The notes under the pieces were generated by a model, which saw only the letters and a list, made by a program, of their open reading frames with translations, made no database searches and was not told the origin of the DNA. 64,000 bases of DNA from CALFMR01 sp035550595 (GTDB taxonomy: Bacteria; Acidobacteriota; Vicinamibacteria; Vicinamibacterales; SCN-69-37), in the NCBI GenBank assembly GCA_035550595.1, contig DASZOV010000140.1, positions 8,033 through 72,032 on the forward strand, given 5' to 3'. Positions 8,623 through 15,575 of the stretch are shown here, one piece after another. The translations under genes and the position numbers were made by a program. How positions within the stretch are numbered: the first letter of the stretch is position 1; every line of letters starts with the position of its first letter.

Positions 8623-10026
8623 TCAGAGCACGTCGATCCGCTCGCCCGTCGCCACGATGGGCTCGATGAACTGACGGTAGGCGTCCACGTACCCCTGCTC
8701 CATCAATTCGCGCGTCGTCCAGCGGCGATCGGACGTCTCGTCGTACGCGCCGGCGAAGTCGAACGGGCCTACCGGATTGTGTGTGGGACGCACGACGAAC
8801 ACGCCCGAGAATCGGCTGCGCGCGGCGATCCACGCGTCATGGATCGCCGAGGTTTCGACCGAACGCACGGTTTCACCGGTACGGCCACGTGGATCGACCG
8901 GCGTCGGCCGCATGCCGTGGGGACCGGCGGGCGCCGGCGCGGGCGTCACGAGGATGACTTGTTCGACGCCAACGGCAGCGAGCTCCTCGACGAGACGACA
9001 CGCGAGCTCCGGTCGATCGCACAGCCGATGCCGCTCGCCGCGCCAGTAACTCTCGCGCGGGAATTCGGTCGTCGCCGGCGCGACGGCGACCGGCAAGGCG
9101 AGCGATCCGTGCACGAAGTCCACGACCAGGCCGCGCTGCGGGCCGGTGAAATCGACAATCTCCGCCTCGCGCGGTCCGGCACCCGCTCGCGCCGACTCGA
9201 ATGCGGCGCGCGCTTGCGCGGCGAGCACGGCGCCCACGAGATCGCGTCGTCCGTCGATGTCGTGTACGGCGACCAGCACTTCGTAGAAGCCCGGCTGTCC
9301 GAAGTTGTCGGCCAGCACGTCGACGAAGCGGCGGCCGACCTCGTCGGTCGCGGCGCGCGGCGCACCGGCCGCCCCGCGCACGAGACTCCAGAGCGTGTCG
9401 ACGAGCGTTGACGCCGGTTCGCCGGCATCGATGGGCGCACCGAGGAGCCGCCACCAGAACGCGCCGGTGACGCGACGTCGCGTGCGCTCACGCCGCGCGG
9501 CTTCGACGGCGGCGGCGATGAGCACGCCCACGATGACGAGGAGCGTGAGCACGAGGAGCCGCGGCAGGATCGTCGGCAGGATGGGTGGATTGAACAGGCC
9601 CTCGACGAACCGGCGATACACACCAACGGTCGCGGCAGACACGGACGTCAGTCCCACGAGCGCGGAAATGACGCTGACCGCATAGACGCCCGCGGCGGCG
9701 ATGAGCACGACGAGCGGCAGCAGGAGCACGGCCGCCATCGCGATGAGACCGGCCGCGGCCCATCGCAGCGACGGCCGCCAGCGATACGCGCCCGAGAGAC
9801 GCGGATTGGTCCACGGCCCGTCGGCCGCCCACAGACGCGGCCCGCCGTCGACCGCGGCGCAGAGCGCGTTGACGACACCCGCGCCATGCGCGGCGAGGAC
9901 GTCAATCTTGATGCCGGATTCGACGATGGCGCGAAGCACGCCGGCCTGGTACGCGCCGGCGGTGCCCGCACCGCACAGGATCAGTCCCGTTCGCAGTCTG
10001 GGCGAGTACGAGGAATGGTCAGCCAC
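8623..10026 (-). CDS. Patatin-like membrane protein lacking the catalytic dyad
   Basis: 467 residues, GTG start, 9 bp after greA. The N-terminus has the patatin beta1/oxyanion loop (CGAGTAGAYQAGVL, residues 18-31). Where patatins carry GxSxG, this protein has AHGAG (46-50), so the nucleophile Ser is Gly. The later DGG/DGA catalytic Asp motif is also not recognisable; HRLCDRPELACRL stands in the equivalent place before a VEQVILVTP strand. Hydrophobic stretches at about 88-128 and 155-175 are inserted into the domain. I infer a membrane-bound pseudo-enzyme, with lipid binding rather than hydrolysis. It could also be a divergent family with relocated catalytic residues. Confidence 0.75.
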   Translation of the reverse strand: MADHSSYSPRLRTGLILCGAGTAGAYQAGVLRAIVESGIKIDVLAAHGAGVVNALCAAVDGGPRLWAADGPWTNPRLSGAYRWRPSLRWAAAGLIAMAAVLLLPLVVLIAAAGVYAVSVISALVGLTSVSAATVGVYRRFVEGLFNPPILPTILPRLLVLTLLVIVGVLIAAAVEAARRERTRRRVTGAFWWRLLGAPIDAGEPASTLVDTLWSLVRGAAGAPRAATDEVGRRFVDVLADNFGQPGFYEVLVAVHDIDGRRDLVGAVLAAQARAAFESARAGAGPREAEIVDFTGPQRGLVVDFVHGSLALPVAVAPATTEFPRESYWRGERHRLCDRPELACRLVEELAAVGVEQVILVTPAPAPAGPHGMRPTPVDPRGRTGETVRSVETSAIHDAWIAARSRFSGVFVVRPTHNPVGPFDFAGAYDETSDRRWTTRELMEQGYVDAYRQFIEPIVATGERIDVL

Positions 10027-10035
10027 CGTCGGCCG

Positions 10036-10500
10036 CTACTCGTCATCGTGAATCGTGGTGAGCGTGACGATCTCGAACGTGCGCGCGCCGCCGGGCGTCG
10101 GCGCCACGACCTCGTCGCCCTCCTCGCGGCCGACGAGCGACCGGCCGATGGGCGAGGCGACCGAGACCAGACCGCGATCGGGATCGGCGTCCTCGGGCAT
10201 GACCAGCTCGTAGTGGACCTCCCGCCCGTTCTCGCGCAGCACGAGCCGCGATCCGAACCCGGCGCGGTCGTGCGGAATCTTCTCCAGGTTCATGAGCTGG
10301 ATCTGCGACACGCGATGACGCAGCATCGAGACGCGCGCTTCGACGAAGCGCTGACGCTCCTTGGCCGCCGCGTACTCCGCGTTCTCGCGCAGGTCGCCGA
10401 GCTCGCGCGCGCGCTGGATTTCCTTGGGCAGCTCGAGCGTCAATTCGCGCTCGAGCTGCGCGATTTCGTCCTCGAAGCGTTTGATGAGACGCGCTTTCAT
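10036..10500 (-). CDS. greA: Transcription elongation factor GreA/GreB
   Basis: 154 residues from the ATG at 10500. The N-terminal coiled-coil contains the tip region with GDLRENAEYAAAKERQ, whose acidic residues enter the RNA polymerase secondary channel to stimulate cleavage of backtracked RNA. The C-terminal FKBP-like domain includes SPIGRSLVGREEGDEV. Length and motifs fit GreA. It is divergent from the methyltransferase gene and leads a two-gene unit with the patatin-like gene. Confidence 0.94.
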   Translation of the reverse strand: MKARLIKRFEDEIAQLERELTLELPKEIQRARELGDLRENAEYAAAKERQRFVEARVSMLRHRVSQIQLMNLEKIPHDRAGFGSRLVLRENGREVHYELVMPEDADPDRGLVSVASPIGRSLVGREEGDEVVAPTPGGARTFEIVTLTTIHDDE

Positions 10501-10572
10501 GACTCTGCCAGTGAGGCTAACACAAAGAAACGGAATTTGAAGACGCCGAGCGGCCGCGCCCGCGACGAATGT

Positions 10573-10583
10573 TACGATTTTCC
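10573..10583 (+). promoter_or_regulatory. Possible -10 box close to the start codon
   Basis: TACGAT (10573-10578) ends 5 nt before the ATG at 10584, resembling the arrangement at 7141. There is no ribosome binding site upstream of the ATG. Weaker than the TATAAT cases. Confidence 0.35.
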
Positions 10584-11363
10584 ATGCTTCGGCTGACGAG
10601 CCGCCGCCATCCGTTCGTCGCCGCGTGCCGCGCGCTCGCCGCCGGACGCGGTGAACCGGGCCGCGTGCTGCTCGACGGCGCACAGCTCGTCGCCGATACG
10701 CTCGACGCCGGCGTCGTCCTCGACACGCTCGTCACCGACGGACGACACCCCGATCTCGCCGCGCGCGCCGAAGCCGCGGGCGTTGTCGTCTTCGATGCGC
10801 CGCGCGCCGTGCTCGACGCGGTCAGTCCCGCGCGCACGCCGGGCGGCGCGGTCGCCATCGCACGCTGGACGCCCACGCCGCTCGACCGCCTGCCTGTCTC
10901 GTCGGACGCCGACGTCGTCGCATTGGCCGGCGTCCAGGACCCGGGCAACGTCGGCAGCGTCATGCGCAGCGCCGACGCGTTCGGCGCCGCGGCGGTCCTT
11001 GCGCTCGACGGCTCGGCCGATCCGGGCAACTGGAAAGCGCTGCGCGGCGCGATGGGCAGCACGTTCCGCGTGCCGGTCGCGCGGGTGGCCGACGAGGACG
11101 CCCTGGCCTGGGCGCGGCGGACGGGACGTCGCGTCGCTGCCGCCGTCCCGCGCGGCGGCGTCACGCCGGACGACGCGGCACTCGACGGGCCACTGGTGTT
11201 CCTGCTCGGTCGCGAGGGCGCAGGACTGGACGAGGCACTCGCTCGCCGCACGGACATCCACGTCACCATTCCGATGCGCACCGGTATCGACTCGCTGAAC
11301 GTCGGCGTCACGGCCGCCATCCTTCTGTGGGCACGCGCACACGCCCGCGTGACCGTCCGATGA
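10584..11363 (+). CDS. SpoU/TrmH-family RNA 2'-O-methyltransferase
   Basis: 259 residues from the ATG at 10584; an ATG 15 nt upstream overlaps a probable -10 box. The N-terminal substrate-binding domain is followed by the trefoil-knot SPOUT domain with motif 1 QDPGNVGSVMRSADAFGA, motif 2 FLLGREGAGL and motif 3 IPMRTGIDSLNVGVTAAILL. It transfers a methyl group from SAM to ribose 2'-OH in rRNA or tRNA; the exact target cannot be read from sequence. Its TGA overlaps the ATG of rarA as ATGA. Confidence 0.92.
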   Translation: MLRLTSRRHPFVAACRALAAGRGEPGRVLLDGAQLVADTLDAGVVLDTLVTDGRHPDLAARAEAAGVVVFDAPRAVLDAVSPARTPGGAVAIARWTPTPLDRLPVSSDADVVALAGVQDPGNVGSVMRSADAFGAAAVLALDGSADPGNWKALRGAMGSTFRVPVARVADEDALAWARRTGRRVAAAVPRGGVTPDDAALDGPLVFLLGREGAGLDEALARRTDIHVTIPMRTGIDSLNVGVTAAILLWARAHARVTVR

Positions 11364-12700
11364 GCGGCGATCTCTTCGGCGACGCGCCAGTCACCGGATC
11401 CGCGCCCGGCACGCCGCTCGCCGAGCGCATGCGGCCGCGCACGCTCGACGAGGTCGTCGGCCAGCCGCATCTCGTCGGTCCCGGCAAGCCGCTGCGCCAG
11501 GCGCTCGAACGCGGGCTGCTCCACTCGCTCATCCTGTGGGGCCCGCCCGGCACCGGCAAGACGACGCTCGCGCGGCTGCTCGCCTCGGTCGCGGGCGCCG
11601 AGTTCGTCGCCTTCAGCGCGGTGACGTCGGGGATCAAAGAGATCAAGGAGACGATCGCGGCCGCCGACGTGCGCCGTCGTCATCAAGGCCGACGCACGCT
11701 GCTCTTCGTCGACGAGATCCATCGGTTCAACAAAGCACAGCAGGACGCGTTCCTTCCGCACATGGAGGCCGGAACGATCGTCCTCGTCGGCGCGACGACC
11801 GAGAATCCATCGTTCGAAGTGAACTCCGCGCTGCTCTCGCGCGCGAAGGTCTACGTGCTCGAGCCGCTCACGACCGACGACCTCGTCGCGATCCTTCGCC
11901 GGACGCTCACCGATCGCGACCGCGGCCTCGGCGCGCTGGAGGTCGACGCCGACGACGAGGCGCTCGCGGCAATCGCGATCTATGCGAGCGGCGACGCGCG
12001 CGTCGCACTCAACCTGCTCGAGCAGGCGGCCGGCGCGCTCACCGTGGACGCCGACGGACGCCGGCGCCTCGATCTCGCGGCGCTCACCGGCCTCATCGAG
12101 CGCCGTGCGCTGCTCTACGACAAGAGCGGCGAAGAACACTTCAACCTGATCTCCGCGCTGCACAAATCGCTGCGCAATAGCGACGCCGACGCGGGCGTGT
12201 ACTGGCTCGCGCGCATGCTCGAGGCGGGCGAGGATCCGCTGTACGTCGCGCGCCGTCTCGTGCGGTTCGCGTCCGAGGACGTGGGCAACGCCGATCCGCG
12301 CGCGCTCGAGGTCGCGCTCGCCGCCAAGGAGGCCGTCCACTTCCTCGGCATGCCGGAAGCCAACACCGCGCTCGCGCAATGCGCGATCTATCTCGCGGCC
12401 GCGCCCAAGAGCAACGCGGTCTACCGCGCGTACCAGGCCGCGTCCGACGATGCGCACCACGACGTGGCGTCGCCGGTGCCGCTGCACCTGCGCAACGCGC
12501 CGACCAAGCTCATGAAGGGCCTCGGCTACGGCAAGGACTACAAATACGCGCACAACGAAGCCGAAGGTGTGGCCGAGATGAGCGCGCTGCCGCCGCACCT
12601 CGAAGGCCGGCGCTACTACCAGCCGACCGATCGCGGCATCGAGGCGCGCATCAAGGACGCGCTCGATCGCGCGAGGAAAATCAGAACGGGAAGAGACTGA
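11360..12700 (+). CDS. rarA: Replication-associated recombination protein A (AAA+ ATPase)
   Basis: 446 residues. It has the RarA/MgsA N-terminus PLAERMRPRTLDEVVGQ, Walker A GPPGTGKTT (61-69), Walker B FVDEIHRFNKAQQD, sensor 1 GATTENPSF, and the C-terminal MgsA tetramerisation region ending with PTDRG. RarA is a clamp-loader-like ATPase that acts at stalled replication forks. It starts within the stop codon of the preceding methyltransferase gene (ATGA overlap) and converges on mutL. Confidence 0.96.
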   Translation: MSGDLFGDAPVTGSAPGTPLAERMRPRTLDEVVGQPHLVGPGKPLRQALERGLLHSLILWGPPGTGKTTLARLLASVAGAEFVAFSAVTSGIKEIKETIAAADVRRRHQGRRTLLFVDEIHRFNKAQQDAFLPHMEAGTIVLVGATTENPSFEVNSALLSRAKVYVLEPLTTDDLVAILRRTLTDRDRGLGALEVDADDEALAAIAIYASGDARVALNLLEQAAGALTVDADGRRRLDLAALTGLIERRALLYDKSGEEHFNLISALHKSLRNSDADAGVYWLARMLEAGEDPLYVARRLVRFASEDVGNADPRALEVALAAKEAVHFLGMPEANTALAQCAIYLAAAPKSNAVYRAYQAASDDAHHDVASPVPLHLRNAPTKLMKGLGYGKDYKYAHNEAEGVAEMSALPPHLEGRRYYQPTDRGIEARIKDALDRARKIRTGRD

Positions 12701-12721
12701 TTCACGAACGTCCGTGGAGCT

Positions 12722-12739
12722 CCGAGCCTTCAGGCTCGG
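12722..12739. terminator. Bidirectional hairpin between rarA and mutL
   Basis: CCGAGCC-TTCA-GGCTCGG, a perfect 7-bp stem with a 4-nt loop, in the 43-bp gap between two convergent genes. There is no T-run on either side. A longer hairpin with the same GCCTTCAGGC centre occurs at 41133-41164. Confidence 0.55.
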
Positions 12740-12743
12740 GGGG

Positions 12744-14546
12744 CTAGATTCTCTCGAAGTTCTTTTCGATCTCGCGGCGCGTGAGGCGCAGGACGACGGG
12801 GCGGCCGTGGGGGCAGACCGACGAGTGCGCGGTGCGCGCGAGCTCGTCGAGCAGATACTGCATCTTCTCGCGCGTCAGCGGATCGTTCGCCTTCACCGCG
12901 GCGTGACACGCCATGGTCGCGGCCATGCGCCGCAACGCGTCGTAGACGCTCGCGCCGGGCGTCAGGCCCTCGAGATCGGAGGCCACGGCGCGCAGCGCCT
13001 CTTCCGCGCGATTCCAGTCGAGGAGTGCGGGCACCGCGACCACGCGCAGGCTGCTGCCGCCGAAGTCCTCGATTTCGAAGCCGAGACGGCCGAGCGCGGC
13101 GTGGTGCACGAGCAGCGTCTGGTGCTCGCCCGGCGTGAGGTCGAGCACGATCGTCGTCAGCAGGCGCTGCGACTCGAGCGTGCGGCTCGTGAGCCGCTCC
13201 GAGATCTGCTCGAAGAGAATCCGCTCGTGCGCGACGTGCTGGTCCACGATCGCGATGCCCTCGTCATCGACCGCGATGATGAACGTGTGGCGGAATTGGC
13301 CGAGCGGCGTCATGCGGTGCAGCAAGTCGGTGACGACGGCCTGGCCAGCCGTGGTCGTCGCGCTCGATGGTGCCAGACCGCCGGCGTCAGTCGCAGCGGG
13401 CGCAGGCCCGTCGGGCCGACCACCTGCGACGGAAGGCCACGTGCTTCCCGCGGCGAGACCCGTCGGGCGCACCGGTATCGACGGCCACGCCACGCCGAGC
13501 GGCAGGCCGGCCGCCTGCGGCAGATCCGTGCTGGTAGCGGGCGCGAGCACGATCTCGGGCGCCGCCGTGTGGCCGAGCGCATCGATGACCGCGCGGCGCA
13601 GGATCTCGTGGACCAGGCCCTGATCGAGGAATCGCACTTCCGCCTTGGTCGGATGAACGTTCACGTCCACGCGATCGGCCGGCAGCTCGATGAAGAGGTG
13701 CACCTCGGGGCTGCGTTCCTTGATCGTCGCGACGCTGTAGGCCTGCTGGATCGCGTGCGTGATCGTGCGATCGCGCACCATGCGGCGGTTGACGAACACG
13801 TGCTGCGGTCCGCGCACGGGCCCCTGCTCGCCGAGCGCCGCGACGAAGCCGCGCACGGTCACGCCCGCGGCGTCCTTGGCGACAGGGACGAGATCCGCGC
13901 GGTCGCCGTAGATCTGGTAGAAGCGCTCCTCCATCGATCGCGCCGGCGGCGCCTCGAGCAACCGGCGGTCGCCGCTCTCGAGCCGGAAGCCAATTTCCGG
14001 ATAGCCGAGCGCGATCTGCGTGACGAGGCGCGACACCTGCGCCGCTTCGGCCGTGTCCGCCTTGAGGAATTTCCGCCGCGCCGGCAGATTGAAGAAGATC
14101 TCGCCGACCTCGACGAGCGTACCTTCCGGCGCACCGCACGCCCGGACGTCCAGCGTGCGTCCACCCTCGACGCGCACCTCCGTGCCGGCGAGCGTTCCAC
14201 GCGCGCGCGTCCGCAGGCGGAAACGCGAGACCGACGCAATCGACGGCAGCGCCTCGCCGCGGAAGCCGAGCGTGTGGATGGCCGCGAGATCGGCGGCCGT
14301 CGCGATCTTGCTCGTCGCGTGCCGCTCGATCGCCAGCTCCGCGTCCTCGGCCGACATCCCCTCGCCGTCGTCTTCGACGAGCACGAGCTTCTTGCCGCCG
14401 AACTCGATGGCGACACGAATGCGCCGCGCGCCGGCGTCGATGGCGTTCTCGACGAGCTCCTTGACGACCGAGGCCGGTCGCTCGACGACCTCGCCGGCGG
14501 CAATCTGGTTCGCCAGCTCGAGCGGCAGCCGGCGGACGCGCGTCAC
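12744..14546 (-). CDS. mutL: DNA mismatch repair protein MutL (endonuclease type)
   Basis: 600 residues. The GHKL ATPase N-terminus is clear (LANQIAAGEVVERPASVV, NAIDAGA, DDGEGM). The C-terminal domain carries DQHVAHERILFE, which matches the DQHA(x)2E(x)4E metal-binding nuclease motif apart from Ala to Val. It also has ACHAAVKANDPL and CPHGRP, the other C-terminal motifs of nicking MutL proteins. This should therefore be a self-nicking MutL, as expected outside gamma-proteobacteria. I choose the GTG at 14546: it overlaps the corA TGA as GTGA and gives the usual N-terminus. mutS is not in the window. Confidence 0.95.
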   Translation of the reverse strand: MTRVRRLPLELANQIAAGEVVERPASVVKELVENAIDAGARRIRVAIEFGGKKLVLVEDDGEGMSAEDAELAIERHATSKIATAADLAAIHTLGFRGEALPSIASVSRFRLRTRARGTLAGTEVRVEGGRTLDVRACGAPEGTLVEVGEIFFNLPARRKFLKADTAEAAQVSRLVTQIALGYPEIGFRLESGDRRLLEAPPARSMEERFYQIYGDRADLVPVAKDAAGVTVRGFVAALGEQGPVRGPQHVFVNRRMVRDRTITHAIQQAYSVATIKERSPEVHLFIELPADRVDVNVHPTKAEVRFLDQGLVHEILRRAVIDALGHTAAPEIVLAPATSTDLPQAAGLPLGVAWPSIPVRPTGLAAGSTWPSVAGGRPDGPAPAATDAGGLAPSSATTTAGQAVVTDLLHRMTPLGQFRHTFIIAVDDEGIAIVDQHVAHERILFEQISERLTSRTLESQRLLTTIVLDLTPGEHQTLLVHHAALGRLGFEIEDFGGSSLRVVAVPALLDWNRAEEALRAVASDLEGLTPGASVYDALRRMAATMACHAAVKANDPLTREKMQYLLDELARTAHSSVCPHGRPVVLRLTRREIEKNFERI

Positions 14547-15508
14547 AGCCACTCCATCCACCGGAACCACCACATCATGGCCGCCGTCATCACCGTCATG
14601 AAGGCGAGAATCCACCAGAACTGCCCCGCGTCGCCGCCCGGCCAGTGCGGCAGCGCCACGTTCATCCCGTAGGCGCCGGTGACGACGGTGAGCGGCATGA
14701 AGATCGTGGCGATGAGCGTGAGGACCTTCATCACCTGGTTCATGCGATTCGACTGCGTCGAGAGATAGGCGTCGAGCAGGCCGGTCAGCCGATCCTGGAA
14801 GAACATCGCTTCATCGGCGATGCGCACGAGATGGTCATAGACGTCGCGAAAGCGATACGCCATGTCGTCCGGAATCTCGGGGAACTCGCGGCGGGCCAGC
14901 CGGCCGATGACGTCGCGCTGCGGCCCGGCGACGCGCCGGAGCGACGCGACGTCGCTCTTCAGTCGCAGCACGTCGTGCAGCGGATTGCCGCGCGCGCGGC
15001 TGAAGATGGCGGTCTCCACGCGCTCGACGCGTTGCTCGAGCACGTCGAGACACGGCAGGTAGCGATCGACCATGTGGTCCGCGATGCGGTGCAGCAGCGC
15101 GGCGGGCCCTTCGGCCATCACGGTGTGGTGCTTCGTGCACAGCTCCTGCTCGGCCGCGATCGACGGCGACTCGGTGGTGTGAACCGTGACGAGGTAGTTG
15201 CGGCCGAGGAAGAAGTCGACGTCGCGCGTCTCGAAGCCCGCGTGATGCTCGCGCGCGCCGACGCCGTGGAGAATCAGATAGAGGAAGTGATCGTAGCGCT
15301 CGACCTTGGGATGGTGGCGCTCGGCCAACGCATCTTCCACCGCGAGCTCGTGGAAGTGGAACACGTCCTCGAGCAGGGGGCGGTCGGCGTCGGTCGGATG
15401 GTCCAGGTTGACCCAGACGACCTCGGGCGCATGGGGCGCCAGCCATGCGGGATCGACGGCGTCGACCTGCCGCGTGGTCCCGTCGCGATGGACGAAGATC
15501 GTTCGCAT
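14543..15508 (-). CDS. corA: CorA-family magnesium/cobalt channel
   Basis: 321 residues. A soluble alpha/beta N-terminal domain with long helices is followed by two C-terminal transmembrane helices. The first ends in the diagnostic YGMN pore motif (TGAYGMNVALP) and the second in WWFRWMEWL. It forms a pentameric inner-membrane channel for Mg2+ influx. Its stop overlaps the mutL GTG, so the two are cotranscribed. A second magnesium transporter, MgtE, lies at 22322-23698. Confidence 0.95.
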   Translation of the reverse strand: MRTIFVHRDGTTRQVDAVDPAWLAPHAPEVVWVNLDHPTDADRPLLEDVFHFHELAVEDALAERHHPKVERYDHFLYLILHGVGAREHHAGFETRDVDFFLGRNYLVTVHTTESPSIAAEQELCTKHHTVMAEGPAALLHRIADHMVDRYLPCLDVLEQRVERVETAIFSRARGNPLHDVLRLKSDVASLRRVAGPQRDVIGRLARREFPEIPDDMAYRFRDVYDHLVRIADEAMFFQDRLTGLLDAYLSTQSNRMNQVMKVLTLIATIFMPLTVVTGAYGMNVALPHWPGGDAGQFWWILAFMTVMTAAMMWWFRWMEWL

Positions 15509-15532
15509 GCGCGGCCCTTCATCGGACGCCGC

Positions 15533-15562
15533 GCGCGCCGCCGGTCGTGACCGGCGGCGCGC
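15533..15562. terminator. Long perfect GC hairpin after ppdK
   Basis: A 14-bp perfect inverted repeat: arm GCGCGCCGCCGGTC at 15533-15546 and its complement at 15549-15562, separated by only 2 nt, so in RNA the loop would open by a pair or two. It sits 13 bp past the ppdK stop and 25 bp before corA. No T-run follows, so this may be a hairpin-only terminator or an RNA-stabilising end. Confidence 0.6.
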
Positions 15563-15575
15563 GATGGTCCGTTCG

